A stretch of 39,431 bases of DNA from Methylobacterium sp. 2A (GCF_009806555.1 NZ_VUOK01000002.1:1-39431), one strand, 5' to 3'. Shown: positions 15,652 through 25,396, counted from the first letter of the stretch. The notes: generated from the letters alone by a model not told the origin. Program-made: numbers and translations.

Positions 15652-15732
15652 AACCGGGCCGATCTTGTGCAAATGCTGGCGCAGGCGCGCTCCTCGCGGG
15701 CGCTCTCCGGGCTTTCGCCCGGCGGCGCGAAC

Positions 15733-16527
15733 TTATCCCCGGAGGATGTTCAGCAGCGGCAGGACGTTGATCACGAGTTCCAGGGCGATCAGCAGGACGA
15801 CCACGATCTCCAGGCGCAGGGACCGGTTCGTGTGGATCAGGTCGGTGAGCGCGGTGGCCGTCTCGCCGATGACGGCGAGCTTGCGGTGCAGCGTGGCGGT
15901 GCGCTCCCGCAGCTCGTACTCGTCCTCGATGCGCGCGTAGAGCCGCTCCAGGCCGGGCTGGTCCCACAGCACCTCGGGCTTCTCCTCCACCGCCACCCGC
16001 CCGGAGACGCGGTGCTGCACGAGAAGCATGCGGCCGATATGCTTCAGGATCGCCCGGCGGCCGCCCGAGGCGCGCCCGGTCTCGGCGAGGCGCCGCGCCA
16101 GGGGGTCGATGACGTCGAAGACCGCGGCGACCTCGATCTCGTTCTGCGCCAGCGCCGTGCTCTTGGCGAGGATGTCGGCGATGACGACGAGGCGCTCGGG
16201 GGTCAGCTGGCGGATCGCGATCCGGCCGCCGGGCGTCACCTGATCATCGTGATCCGGCGCGATCTCGATCGTGGCGGTCTCTTCCTCGGGCCGCGTGACC
16301 GGGCCGCGGACGCGGGCCCGCAGGCCCGCCGCGATGGCGTCCTCCTCGATCGGGGTGAGGCCGACGGTGACCACGACTCCGTAACGGAAGACGACCGCGA
16401 AGCCGCCGCCGGCCCGGAATGCCAGGGGGTTGATCGACAGGGTGTCGGTGCGTTCGAGGCCGGCCGTATCGATCCGGTCCCCGAGGATGCGGGCGCGCGC
16501 GACCAAGCGTTCCGGCGCGTCTCTCAC
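15733..16527 (-). CDS. DUF155 (RMND1/Rmd1-like) membrane-anchored protein
   Basis: A 264-residue protein of the RMD1/YagE-type DUF155 family, whose eukaryotic members (RMND1, Rmd1) are needed for mitochondrial translation or sporulation; bacterial roles are unknown. Core motifs: FAVVFRYGVVVTVGLTP (about 50-66) and a long helical region ending YARIEDEYELRERTATLHRK. A C-terminal membrane anchor (IVVVLLIALELVINVLPLL) follows, the usual layout. No ATG is available at the N terminus; GTG at 16527 with CCAGGA upstream is the best start. The coiled-coil pair lies downstream on the same strand. Confidence 0.82.
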   Translation of the reverse strand: MRDAPERLVARARILGDRIDTAGLERTDTLSINPLAFRAGGGFAVVFRYGVVVTVGLTPIEEDAIAAGLRARVRGPVTRPEEETATIEIAPDHDDQVTPGGRIAIRQLTPERLVVIADILAKSTALAQNEIEVAAVFDVIDPLARRLAETGRASGGRRAILKHIGRMLLVQHRVSGRVAVEEKPEVLWDQPGLERLYARIEDEYELRERTATLHRKLAVIGETATALTDLIHTNRSLRLEIVVVLLIALELVINVLPLLNILRG

Positions 16528-16818
16528 GATGTCCTGGCTCAGAGGTTCTCTCCAGCGCGCACGATCCGCATCGGGCCTGAGGGTGGTTTTCCGCGGGAAA
16601 CCGGATGCGGGGGCCTCCGCGCCCGCGGCCCACCCGGAGGCCGCGGGCGATCTGCCGGGGGAAAGCCCGCGCGGCCGGGCCCGTTCCAACGGCCTGCCCC
16701 AAGGGATCGACGAAGGGATTGTGCCGTGCAATCTGCCGAACAAGCTCGGACGGCGGCGGTTGCCGGATCGGATGGCGCCGCAGCCCATCCGCCGGGATTT
16801 CCCCACCGCCGAGCGCCC

Positions 16819-17383
16819 ATGTCCGCCCTGCCCGCCTCGAATCTGCTGCGTCGCTCCGGGCCGCCGGAGCCCGTGCCCGATATCGACCCGCCGCGGGCAT
16901 CCGACCCGCGGTTCTCGCAGGTCGTGCCTCGACAGGCCCGCCTCGTCTGCCTCTACGATCAGGCGTCCTTCAGCGAGGGACCGGTCTGGTGGCCCGCCCG
17001 AGAAATCCTGATCTGGTCGGATATCGAGGGCCGCCGGGTGCTCGGCTGGCCGCACCCTCTACGTCAGCGACACCTCACGCACGGCGGGTGGCGATGGCCA
17101 CACGATCTACGCCTTTCCGGTGGCGGAGGATCAGAGCCTCGGCGCGCGGCGCGTCTTCGCCGCGATCGAGCCCGGCGTGCCGGACGGCTTCCGCGTGGAC
17201 AGCCGCGGCTGGCTCTGGACGAGTTCCGAGCCCGGCGTGCAGGTCTTCTCGGCGGAGGGGCATCGGCTCGGGCTGATCCCGACCCCGCAGACCTGTTCGA
17301 ACTGCTGCTTCGGACCCGGCGAGGCCCGGCTGTTCGTCACCGCACAGCAGTTTCTCTACGCGATCGATCTGGTGGATGGATGA
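16819..17383 (+). pseudogene. SMP-30/gluconolactonase-type lactonase, internally deleted
   Basis: The N-terminal part from ATG 16819 is clear (ASFSEGPVWWPAREILIWSD, IEGRRVLGW), and so is the C-terminal part (RTLYVSDTSRTAGG, GVPDGFRVDSRGWLWTSS, YAIDLVDG). They lie in different frames. The junction is near 17045-17060, and the central propeller blades, about 120-140 residues in intact relatives and holding the metal-ligand Asn and Asp residues, are missing. The deletion also shifts the frame by one, so translation from the true start leaves the family sequence directly after GW. The product cannot be functional. Confidence 0.85.
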
Positions 17384-17421
17384 GCGGGCGGGCGAGCCGC
17401 TCACCGGTTATCGACGCCCCG

Positions 17422-17691
17422 TCAGCGCCAACGCTCCTTCGTGCACGCCAGGAGATAGACGGTGCGCATGCAGCGCTCCTTGTCGGCCTGCGAATGGGCG
17501 TTGCCCATGCAGGCATCCATCCCGGAGGTGAGCAGCAGGCGGTCGATGTCGTTCTTGGACTCGCAGGTGAAGATCGGCTGGAAGCCCTCGAACCGGCTGA
17601 CCTGCCAGAAGATCGCGACGAACAGCAGCAGGCAGAACGTGCAGACGAGGATCCGGCTGTCGTAGAACCAGTGCCTGCGCTCGTCCGTCAT
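17422..17691 (-). CDS. Hypothetical single-pass membrane protein, 89 aa
   Basis: Unrecognised. A short cytoplasmic N terminus (MTDERRHWFYDSR) precedes one hydrophobic helix (ILVCTFCLLLFVAIFWQV). About 55 outward-facing residues with four cysteines (FTCESK, MDACMG, ERCMRT, LLACTK) follow, a spacing that would allow two disulfides in the periplasm. The start at 17691 is the only ATG before the helix. The gene ends 38 bp beyond the lactonase pseudogene, convergent with it. Confidence 0.65.
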   Translation of the reverse strand: MTDERRHWFYDSRILVCTFCLLLFVAIFWQVSRFEGFQPIFTCESKNDIDRLLLTSGMDACMGNAHSQADKERCMRTVYLLACTKERWR

Positions 17692-17759
17692 GACGGCTCT
17701 ACGAACCTTCGGCTGCGGTTCGCCGAACCCGCTTCAGGCCGGAAGGACCGTCTGGCGAG

Positions 17760-17834
17760 TGGTGGAGACGACAGGGATCGAACCTGTGACCTTTCCCATG
17801 TCAAGGGAATGCACTACCGCTGTGCTACGTCTCC
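17760..17834 (-). tRNA. tRNA-Val (GAC)
   Basis: The minus strand folds into a cloverleaf: acceptor GGAGACG/CGTCTCC, D-arm GCAC-AGCGGTA-GTGC, anticodon stem TTCCC/GGGAA around TTGACAT (anticodon GAC), T-arm ACAGG-TTCGATC-CCTGT. Discriminator A and an encoded CCA follow. The length is 75 nt with CCA. Confidence 0.96.
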
Positions 17835-18254
17835 TCATCGACCGCGATCGGGTTCATCGAACCTGAAGGCCATCGAGAAAGTCCGGACTTCTCAGCTGTT
17901 CATGAGGAGTGTCCACTACCGTGTCAAGGTCGTGTTCTCCCGCTGAACGACGGGTCCGGGCCGGAGCCGTGCGGCCTCCGGTGGGCGGGGCCTATAGCCC
18001 CTGCCCGGCCGAGGCGCAAGCGGAACCTGCTTTTCGGGACGCCGCGAACGACCGGTCCGCGCGAGGTGCACGGGTCCGGCAAAATGCGCTATGGCCCTGC
18101 CGCCCGGCATCCGGCCGCGCCGCAGGGCGCCGGCCCGCCGCCTCACGCTTCAAGACATGCGCTGCATCTTCGACCACGATCAGGGTGATTCGACCCGCGG
18201 CCTCGCATCCGTGGGGGCCGGGATCGCCGCCGCGGCCGGCGAGAGCCGGTGCTG
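17835..18254. other. Intergenic region between tRNA-Val and glycosyltransferase
   Basis: No supported gene. It holds a likely tRNA promoter (17899-17927, minus) and a hairpin around 17984-18007 (GGGGC-CTATA-GCCCC). The GC-rich leader of the glycosyltransferase shows no convincing promoter boxes. Confidence 0.5.
17899..17927 (-). promoter_or_regulatory. Putative promoter of tRNA-Val
   Basis: On the minus strand there is a perfect -35 TTGACA, then 17 bases, then CATGAA as a weak -10. It lies about 65 bases before the mature tRNA 5' end. Confidence 0.4.
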
Positions 18255-20441
18255 ATGGCGTCCGTATCCGGGACCGACAGGCCCGCGTCCCGCCTTCCGC
18301 CGGCGCAGGTCACCGGATCCTGGGGCGGTCCGCGCGCCCTGCCGGCGCGGGCCGCGGCGGACGGCTTGCGCGTGGCCTTGCCGGGCCTTGCGGGCCGCTG
18401 GGTCGAGATCGTCCTGGCGAACGACCCGGCCGAGGGCCGGGACACCGTCCCGGATATCAGCTTCGTCGGGCACGACGGGCGCCCGGGCTCGCTTCTGCCC
18501 CAGGAGGCGCGGGGCGGCGGCGCCTTCGCGTGGGTCGGTCGCCTGCCCGAGGACGTGACCGAACTCCGCGTCGCCGACCCGTCCGGACGGGTGCCGGCCC
18601 GGCTGCGCCGGATTGCCCTGCGCCGCCTCGCCCGGCCGATCCTGGCCGGGCGCGGCCTCCTGCGCGACCCGGGCCTGACGGCGCAGGCCCTGTACTGGCG
18701 CCTCCTCGGCAAGAAGGTCCGGGCCCGGGGCTTCCTCGGCCGGGCTTTGCGCCACCGGCGGGTGAGCGGCTACGAGGCGTGGCTCGGCACCCACACCTTG
18801 CGACGGTCCGAGCGCGAGGGAATCGCCGCCGAGATCGCCGCCTGGGCCGATCCGCCCCTGATCTCCGTGCTGATGCCGGTCCACGACCCCGATCCGAAGG
18901 TGCTCCGGGCCGCCCTCGCCTCCCTCGGCGCGCAGCTCTACCCCCATTGGGAGCTCTGCGTCGTCGACGACGCCTCGACGCGCCCCGCGATCCCAAAGAT
19001 CCTCGCCAAGGCGGCCGAGGCCGATCCGCGCATCCGCGTCCTGACCCGGCCTGAGAACGGCCACATCGCCCGGGCGACCAACGACGCGCTGGGGATGGCC
19101 CGGGGGGCGGTCTGCGCCTTCATGGACCACGACGACGCGCTCACCGCGGACGCGCTCTACGAGGTCGCCCGGGCCCTGCGCCGCGACCCGGATCTCGTGC
19201 TGATCTACAGCGACGAGGACAAGATCGACGGGCGCGGCCGCCGGTTCGACCCGCATTTCAAGGCCGATTTCGACCGGGAGCTGCTCTACGCGCAGAACTA
19301 CATCAACCATCTCACGGTGGTGCGCACCGAATCCCTGCGCGCCGTCGGCGGCCTGCGCCCCGGCTTCGAGGGCAGCCAGGACCACGACCTGCTGCTCCGG
19401 CTGACCGCCGGCCTCGACCCGGCGCGCATCCGCCACATCCCGCGGGTGCTCTACCATTGGCGCGCCGCGCAAGGCTCCGGCACCTTCTCGGACCGGGCGC
19501 TCGCCCGGGCCGAGGCCGCGCGCCTGCGCGCCCTGGAGGAGGTCGTGGCGCCCTGGGGCGGCCGGGCCGAGCCCGGGCCGGGCGGCTTCAACCGCCTGAT
19601 CCGTCCCCTGCCGGAGCCGCCGCCCCGGGTCTCGGCGATCATCCCGACCCGCGACCGCGCCGAGATCCTGTCGGTGACCCTCGACGGGCTGCTGACCGCG
19701 ACCGACTACCCCGACATCGAGGTGATCATCCTCGACAACGACAGCCGCGAGCCCGAGACCGCCGCCCTGTTCGCCCGCTACCGGGACGATCCCCGGGTGC
19801 GCGTCGTGACGGTGCCGGGCGCCTTCAATTTCTCCGATCTTTCCAACCGGGGTGCGGCGGCGGCCACCGGGCCGATCCTCCTGTTCCTCAACAACGACAT
19901 CGAGGTTCTGGAGCCGGGCTGGCTCACCGAGATGGTCCGCCACGCGGTCCGGCCGGAGATCGGCGCCGTGGGGGCAAAACTCCTCTACCCGGACCGGACC
20001 ATCCAGCACGGCGGCATCGTGCTGGGGATCGGGGGCGTCGCCGGACACAGCCATCTCGGCGTGCCCGACGCGGATCCGGGTTACTTCTGCCGCATGGTGA
20101 TCGCCCACGAGGTCTCGGCGGTGACGGGCGCGTGCCTCGCGATGCGGGCGGACGTCTTTGCCGCGGTCGGCGGATTCGACGCGGTCGCCCTGAAGGTCGC
20201 CTTCAACGACGTGGATCTCTGCCTGAAGATCCGCCGGGCCGGCTACCGCATCATCTGGACGCCGTTTGCCAAGCTCATTCACCACGAGTCGAAGAGCCGC
20301 GGGGCCGAGGACACCCCCGAGAAGCAGAAGCGCTTCGAGGGCGAGGTGCTCACCATGCTCGACCGCTGGGGCCCGGAGCTGCGCGCCGACCCGTACTACA
20401 ACATCAACCTGTCACGGAATTCCGGGCACTACCGCGTGTGA
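18255..20441 (+). CDS. Two-domain family 2 glycosyltransferase
   Basis: A 728-residue cytoplasmic or membrane-associated protein with two GT-A (GT2) domains in tandem, probably assembling a surface polysaccharide or glycan chain. An N-terminal region of about 195 residues has no recognised fold. GT2 domain 1 (about 205-405) opens PLISVLMPVHDPDPKVL and has the metal-binding MDHDDALT and an SDEDKID acid motif. GT2 domain 2 (about 455-690) opens RVSAIIPTRDRAEIL and has FLNNDIEVLEPGW and a typical NDVDLCLKIRRAGYR. Both domains keep the acidic residues expected for activity. ATG at 18255 is preferred; GTG 18249 is in frame. No other polysaccharide genes flank it. Confidence 0.9.
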   Translation: MASVSGTDRPASRLPPAQVTGSWGGPRALPARAAADGLRVALPGLAGRWVEIVLANDPAEGRDTVPDISFVGHDGRPGSLLPQEARGGGAFAWVGRLPEDVTELRVADPSGRVPARLRRIALRRLARPILAGRGLLRDPGLTAQALYWRLLGKKVRARGFLGRALRHRRVSGYEAWLGTHTLRRSEREGIAAEIAAWADPPLISVLMPVHDPDPKVLRAALASLGAQLYPHWELCVVDDASTRPAIPKILAKAAEADPRIRVLTRPENGHIARATNDALGMARGAVCAFMDHDDALTADALYEVARALRRDPDLVLIYSDEDKIDGRGRRFDPHFKADFDRELLYAQNYINHLTVVRTESLRAVGGLRPGFEGSQDHDLLLRLTAGLDPARIRHIPRVLYHWRAAQGSGTFSDRALARAEAARLRALEEVVAPWGGRAEPGPGGFNRLIRPLPEPPPRVSAIIPTRDRAEILSVTLDGLLTATDYPDIEVIILDNDSREPETAALFARYRDDPRVRVVTVPGAFNFSDLSNRGAAAATGPILLFLNNDIEVLEPGWLTEMVRHAVRPEIGAVGAKLLYPDRTIQHGGIVLGIGGVAGHSHLGVPDADPGYFCRMVIAHEVSAVTGACLAMRADVFAAVGGFDAVALKVAFNDVDLCLKIRRAGYRIIWTPFAKLIHHESKSRGAEDTPEKQKRFEGEVLTMLDRWGPELRADPYYNINLSRNSGHYRV

Positions 20442-20597
20442 ACGGCCGGGCCGACTCGGCGGATTGCGCACGGTGCTATGCATGCGTCAGTGGGTGAACT
20501 TGCGTCCAGGGCCGGTTGCGATACCTCTGCACATGCCGCAAGAGGCGGTTCCGGCCAAGGCGCTCCGATGGGCGCGCGGCGAGGGCGACAACCAGAG

Positions 20598-21929
20598 ATG
20601 ACTGCGAACACCCCGACGGTCACAGGCCTTGAGCGCGACGCCCAGCAGGCGATGGGGGACCACAAGGTCCATCCCAACGAGATCGCCATCGGCGTGGTGA
20701 TCGGGCGCGCCTCCGAATACTTCGACTTCTTCGTGTTCGGCATCGCCTGCGTGCTCGTCTTCCCGAAGGTCTTCTTCCCCTTCGTCGATCCGCTGAAGGG
20801 CACCCTCTACGCCTTCGCGATCTTCGCGCTGGCCTTCATCGCCCGCCCGATCGGCACCGTGATGTTCATGGCGATCGACCGGCGCCACGGCCGCAGCGTC
20901 AAGCTGACCACGGCCCTGTTCCTGCTCGGTGGATCGACCGCGGCGGTGAGCTTCCTGCCGCGCTACGACAGCATCGGCATCTCGGCGGTCTACATCCTGG
21001 CCGTCCTGCGGGTGCTCCAGGGCCTCGCGCTGGGCGGCGCCTGGGACGGGCTCGCCTCGCTGCTCGCCATGAACGCCCCCCGGGAGCGGCGCGGCTGGTA
21101 CGCGATGATTCCGCAGCTCGGCGCGCCGCTGGGTTTCATGGTGGCGAGCGCCCTGTTCGCCTTCTTCCTCGTCAATCTCGACGAGGCGGATTTCATCGAC
21201 TGGGGCTGGCGCTTCCCGTTCTACTGCGCCTTCACGATCAACGTGGTCGCCCTGTTCGCCCGGCTGCGCCTCGTCGCCACCGACGAATTCGCCCGGATGA
21301 TGGATCTCGACCGGCTGCGCCCGGTCCCGGCCCTGGAGCTGTTCCGCCACCACGCGGGCGACGTGATCCGCGGCGCCTTCGTGCCGCTCGCGGCCTTCGC
21401 GCTGTTCCACCTCGTGACGATCTTCCCGATCGCGTGGCTGGCGCTGAACAGCACGACCCGCTCGCCGGGCGACTTCCTGATCGTGCAGTTCTCCGGCGCC
21501 ATCGTGTGCGCCGGCGCGGTGGCGGCCTCCGGGCTGATCGCCGACCAGATCGGCCGCCGCAACGCCCTGATCATGAGCTCCTCGCTGATCGGCTTCTTCG
21601 CCCTCGGCAGCATCATCGCCCCGCTCCTGTTCGGCGAGAGCGCGATCGGCCAGACGATCTACGTCACGATCGGCTTCATGCTGCTCGGCCTCGCCTACGG
21701 CCAGACGGCGGGCGCGGTGACGGCTCGGCTCGGCAACCACTACCGCTATACCGGCGCGGCGCTGACCTCCGACTTCGCGTGGCTGATCGGCGCGGGCTTC
21801 GCCCCCCTGGTCGCGCTGTTCCTGTCGCAGCGCTACGGGCTGGCGATGATCGGGGTCTACCTGCTCTCCGGTGCGGTCTGCAGCCTTTTGGCGCTGTTCA
21901 CCGACCGCTCGGAAATGCGCCAGATGTAG
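20598..21929 (+). CDS. MFS transporter (metabolite:H+ symporter type)
   Basis: A 443-residue inner-membrane transporter of the major facilitator superfamily with about 12 hydrophobic segments. The opening AIGVVIGRASEYFDFFVFG and the loop MAIDRRHGRSVKL (D-R-x-x-G-R) are typical of the metabolite:H+ symporter (MHS) subfamily, which takes up citrate, shikimate, alpha-ketoglutarate or osmolytes. The substrate cannot be read from the sequence. ATG at 20598 opens MTANTPTVTG after a GAGGGC-containing leader; the frame is open to 20478. It lies 139 bp upstream of cyoA in the same direction, so read-through into the oxidase operon is possible. Confidence 0.88.
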   Translation: MTANTPTVTGLERDAQQAMGDHKVHPNEIAIGVVIGRASEYFDFFVFGIACVLVFPKVFFPFVDPLKGTLYAFAIFALAFIARPIGTVMFMAIDRRHGRSVKLTTALFLLGGSTAAVSFLPRYDSIGISAVYILAVLRVLQGLALGGAWDGLASLLAMNAPRERRGWYAMIPQLGAPLGFMVASALFAFFLVNLDEADFIDWGWRFPFYCAFTINVVALFARLRLVATDEFARMMDLDRLRPVPALELFRHHAGDVIRGAFVPLAAFALFHLVTIFPIAWLALNSTTRSPGDFLIVQFSGAIVCAGAVAASGLIADQIGRRNALIMSSSLIGFFALGSIIAPLLFGESAIGQTIYVTIGFMLLGLAYGQTAGAVTARLGNHYRYTGAALTSDFAWLIGAGFAPLVALFLSQRYGLAMIGVYLLSGAVCSLLALFTDRSEMRQM

Positions 21930-21981
21930 CTGGTCCGGCCCGCGGCGCGGGCCGCACGGCCCTCCGATGCCTGACGGGGAC

Positions 21982-22046
21982 GCCGCCTTGCGCGGCACGG
22001 CTGAAGCGCCGCGTAAGCGGCATGGCAAGGGCGCCGCGTAAGCGGC
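21982..22046. promoter_or_regulatory. Three tandem palindromes upstream of cyoA
   Basis: GCCGC-N4/5-GCGGC occurs three times at a 25-26 bp period (21982-21996, 22008-22021, 22033-22046). The last two lie in a 25 bp direct repeat with 22 of 25 matches (GCGCCGCGTAAGCGGC). The spacing, two to two and a half helix turns, is operator-like. The array ends 23 bp before cyoA. Confidence 0.5.
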
Positions 22047-22068
22047 CTGGGAAGACGAGACGCGTGCT

Positions 22069-23298
22069 GTGATCGTGACGACCCATCGACCGGACAGGAC
22101 CGACACCGTGCGAGCCCGGCTCGGCCGGGGACGGCGCCTCCTGCCGCTCCTCGCCCTGCCGCTGCTCACGATGCTGGGCGGCTGCAACTTCGTGGTCCTG
22201 CATCCCGCAGGCTACGTGGCCGAGCAGCAGCGCAACCTCGTGCTGGCGGCAACCGGGCTGATGCTCCTGATCATCGTGCCGGTGATCGCCTTCACGCTGA
22301 TCTTCGCGTGGCGCTACCGCGCCACCAACGAGGACGCGGTCTACGATCCCGAATGGCACCACTCGACCCAGCTCGAGGTGCTGATCTGGACGGCGCCGCT
22401 GATGATCATCATCGCGCTGGGCGCCCTGACCTGGATCGGCACCCACACCCTCGATCCGTTCCGGCCGCTGAGCAAGATCGACCCGAAGCGCGACGTCCCG
22501 GCGGGCACGCAGCCGCTGGAGATCGAGGCGGTGGCGATGGATTGGAAGTGGCTGTTCCTCTACCCGCAATACGGGATCGCCACGGTCAACGAGGTGGCCG
22601 CGCCGGTGGACCGGCCGATCCGCTTCAAGATCACCGCCACCGACGTGATGAACACGTTCTACGTGCCGACGCTCGCCGGCATGGTCTACGCGATGCCCGG
22701 CATGCAGACGCAGCTCCACGCGGTGATCAACCGCGAGGGCGCCTGGGAGGGCCGCTCCGCGCATTACAGCGGCGCCGGCTTCTCCAACATGTTCTTCAAG
22801 TTCCACGGCCTGACCAATGACGGCTTCGACCAGTGGATCGCCAAGACCAAGGCCCAGGGCGGCGACCTCAGCCAGGAGGCCTACCTGAAGCTCGAGGAGC
22901 CGAGCGAGGCCGAGCCGGCCCGCTACTACAAGTCCTACATGAAGGGCCTCTACGACCGGATCATCGGCATGTGCCCGCGCCCCGACCAGATGTGCGTCGG
23001 CGAGATGACGAAGATCGATGCCCAGGGCGGCGCCTCGGGCGAAGAGGCCGAGGCGAACTACAAGCGGCTGCAATACGACAACCGCCTCGCCGAGCGCGGC
23101 GTCGAGGGTCCCGGCGCCACGGCGCCGGCCTCCGAGACCGGCCCGCACGGCCAGACGCAGCCCGAGGGCATGAAGCCGCGGCTCGACATGGGCAACCCGG
23201 AGGTCCGGGGCCAGAAATCCCCTGACAGCCAGGGCAAGGGCTCCGGCGAGGGCCAGAGCGAGGGCGGCCAGATCGCCCCCAAGCAGCTGAACCAGTGA
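22069..23298 (+). CDS. cyoA: Cytochrome bo3 ubiquinol oxidase subunit II
   Basis: Subunit II of the proton-pumping quinol oxidase that passes electrons from ubiquinol to O2. A lipoprotein signal ends LLTMLGGCNF (lipidated Cys39), two membrane helices follow (LVLAATGLMLLIIVPVIAFT; LIWTAPLMIIIALGALTW), then a periplasmic cupredoxin domain (EAVAMDWKWLFLYPQYGIAT, FYVPTLAGMVYAMPGMQ). The CuA cysteines of cytochrome c oxidases are absent, as expected for a quinol enzyme. At 409 residues it is much longer than the E. coli protein (315); the last 80 or so are Gly/Pro/Gln/Glu-rich and likely disordered. The start is GTG 22069 or a GTG further in; no clear Shine-Dalgarno decides it. It is first gene of cyoABCD-surf1. 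Confidence 0.95.
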   Translation: MIVTTHRPDRTDTVRARLGRGRRLLPLLALPLLTMLGGCNFVVLHPAGYVAEQQRNLVLAATGLMLLIIVPVIAFTLIFAWRYRATNEDAVYDPEWHHSTQLEVLIWTAPLMIIIALGALTWIGTHTLDPFRPLSKIDPKRDVPAGTQPLEIEAVAMDWKWLFLYPQYGIATVNEVAAPVDRPIRFKITATDVMNTFYVPTLAGMVYAMPGMQTQLHAVINREGAWEGRSAHYSGAGFSNMFFKFHGLTNDGFDQWIAKTKAQGGDLSQEAYLKLEEPSEAEPARYYKSYMKGLYDRIIGMCPRPDQMCVGEMTKIDAQGGASGEEAEANYKRLQYDNRLAERGVEGPGATAPASETGPHGQTQPEGMKPRLDMGNPEVRGQKSPDSQGKGSGEGQSEGGQIAPKQLNQ

Positions 23299-23391
23299 TG
23301 CAACCCGAACCGATGATGCCGCTCCCGACGCGGGCGGACCCCACACACGAGACCGGCGGTCGCCGTCGAACCCACTGAACGGGCCGATCCC

Positions 23392-25392
23392 ATGTTTTCA
23401 AACCTGGACCTACAGCAGCTGATCCTCGGTCGATTTACGATCGAGCAGATCCCCTATCACGAGCCGATCCTGCAGGGGACGTTCGCGGGCGTCGCCGTAG
23501 TCGGCCTCGCGGTGCTCGGGGTGATCACCTATTACCGCTTCTGGGGGCCGATGTGGCGTGACTGGATCACGTCGATCGACCACAAGAAGATCGGCATCAT
23601 GTACTGCCTCTTCGCGTCCGTGATGCTGCTGCGCGGCTTCGCCGACGCGATCCTGATGCGCTCGCAGCAGGCGGTGGCCTTCGGCGAGCAGCAGGGCTTC
23701 CTGCCGCCGCACCACTACGACCAGATCTTCACCGCCCACGGCATGATCATGATCTTCTTCGTGGCGATGCCGTTCGTCACGGGGCTCATGAACTTCGCCG
23801 TGCCGCTGCAGATCGGCGCCCGCGACGTCGCCTTCCCGTTCCTGAACAACTTCAGCTTCTGGATGACGGTGGCCGGCGGCATGCTGGTGATGGTCTCGCT
23901 GTTCGTCGGCGAGTTCTCCCGCGCCACCTGGCTCGCCTACCCGCCGCTCTCGGAGGCCTCCATGAGCCCCGGCGTCGGCGTCGACTACTACATCTGGGCG
24001 CTGCAGATCGCCGGCATCGGGACGCTGCTGTCGGGCATCAACCTGATCGCCACCATCGTGAAGATGCGGGCGCCCGGCATGACCATGATGAAGCTGCCGA
24101 TCTTCGTCTGGTCGTCGCTCTGCACCAACATCCTGATCGTGGCCGCCTTCCCGATCCTCACGGCCGTTCTCGCGATGCTGTCGCTCGACCGCTACGTCGG
24201 CACGCATTTCTTCACGAACGACCTCGGCGGCAACGCCATGCTGTACTTCAACCTAATCTGGATCTGGGGTCACCCGGAGGTCTACATCCTGATCCTGCCG
24301 GCCTTCGGCGTGTTCTCGGAGGTCACCTCGACCTTCTGCGGCAAGCGCCTGTTCGGCTACACCTCGATGGTCTACGCGCTGGTGGTGATCACCATCCTCG
24401 CCTACCTCGTGTGGCTGCACCACTTCTTCACGATGGGCTCGGGTGCGGACGTGAACTCGTTCTTCGGGATCACGACCATGATCATCTCGATCCCGACGGG
24501 CGCGAAGATCTTCAACTGGATGTTCACGATGTACCGCGGCCGGATCCGGTTCGAGGTGCCGATGATGTGGGTGGTGGCGTTCATCGTCACCTTCGTGATC
24601 GGCGGCATGACCGGCGTGCTGCTGGCGGTGCCCCCGGCCGACTTCGTGCTGCACAACTCGCTGTTCCTGATCGCGCACTTCCACAACGTGATCATCGGCG
24701 GCGTGCTGTTCGGCATGTTCGCCGGCGTGACCTTCTGGTTCCCCAAGGCCTTCGGCTTCAAGCTCGACGAGTTCTGGGGGAAGGTGGCGCTGGGGTTCTG
24801 GGTGACCGGGTTCTACGTCGCCTTCATGCCGCTCTACGTGCTCGGCCTGATGGGCGTGACCCGGCGCATGCAGCACTTCGACGACCCGTCGCTGCAGATC
24901 TGGTTCGTGATCGCCGCCATCGGCGCCGCGCTGATCGCCTGCGGCATCGCCTCGCAGATCGTCATGTTCGTGGTCTCGATCCGCAACCGCGACAGGCTGC
25001 GCGACCTCACGGGCGATCCGTGGGGCGGCCGGACGCTCGAATGGTCCACCTCCTCGCCGCCGCCGGACTACAACTTCGCCTTCACGCCGGTGGTCCACGA
25101 TTCCGACGCGTGGTGGGACATGAAGAACCGCGGCTTCACCCGGCCGATGACCGGCTACAAGCCGATCCACATGCCCAAGAACACCGCGACCGGCGCGATC
25201 CTGGCGGGGCTGAACTTCGCCTTCGGCATCGCCATGGTCTGGTACGTGTGGTGGCTCGCGGCCTTCAGCTTCCTGGCGATCTTCGTCGTGGCGATCGCCC
25301 ATACCTTCAACTACAAGCGCGACTACTACATCCCCGCCGACACGGTCAGTCGGACGGAAGGTCAGCGGACGCGCGAACTGGAGATGGCGTGA
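23392..25392 (+). CDS. cyoB: Cytochrome bo3 ubiquinol oxidase subunit I
   Basis: The 666-residue catalytic subunit holding haem b, haem o3 and CuB. All metal ligands are present, each ten residues above E. coli numbering: H116 and H431 (haem b; TAHGMIM, AHFHNV), H429 (haem o3), and H294, H343 and H344 (CuB; WGHPEVY, WLHHFFT). The cross-linked tyrosine Y298 is also present. About 15 membrane helices are expected. Subunit I and the CuA-less subunit II together identify a quinol, not cytochrome c, oxidase. The reaction reduces O2 to water and pumps protons. It begins 93 bp after cyoA and ends four bases before cyoC. Confidence 0.98.
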   Translation: MFSNLDLQQLILGRFTIEQIPYHEPILQGTFAGVAVVGLAVLGVITYYRFWGPMWRDWITSIDHKKIGIMYCLFASVMLLRGFADAILMRSQQAVAFGEQQGFLPPHHYDQIFTAHGMIMIFFVAMPFVTGLMNFAVPLQIGARDVAFPFLNNFSFWMTVAGGMLVMVSLFVGEFSRATWLAYPPLSEASMSPGVGVDYYIWALQIAGIGTLLSGINLIATIVKMRAPGMTMMKLPIFVWSSLCTNILIVAAFPILTAVLAMLSLDRYVGTHFFTNDLGGNAMLYFNLIWIWGHPEVYILILPAFGVFSEVTSTFCGKRLFGYTSMVYALVVITILAYLVWLHHFFTMGSGADVNSFFGITTMIISIPTGAKIFNWMFTMYRGRIRFEVPMMWVVAFIVTFVIGGMTGVLLAVPPADFVLHNSLFLIAHFHNVIIGGVLFGMFAGVTFWFPKAFGFKLDEFWGKVALGFWVTGFYVAFMPLYVLGLMGVTRRMQHFDDPSLQIWFVIAAIGAALIACGIASQIVMFVVSIRNRDRLRDLTGDPWGGRTLEWSTSSPPPDYNFAFTPVVHDSDAWWDMKNRGFTRPMTGYKPIHMPKNTATGAILAGLNFAFGIAMVWYVWWLAAFSFLAIFVVAIAHTFNYKRDYYIPADTVSRTEGQRTRELEMA

Positions 25393-25396
25393 TCCG

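Noticed and set aside
15667..17946. A long plus-strand frame covering DUF155, the lactonase remnant and tRNA-Val
   Set aside because: It crosses a tRNA gene and an antisense gene; it only partly coincides with the N-terminal lactonase frame.
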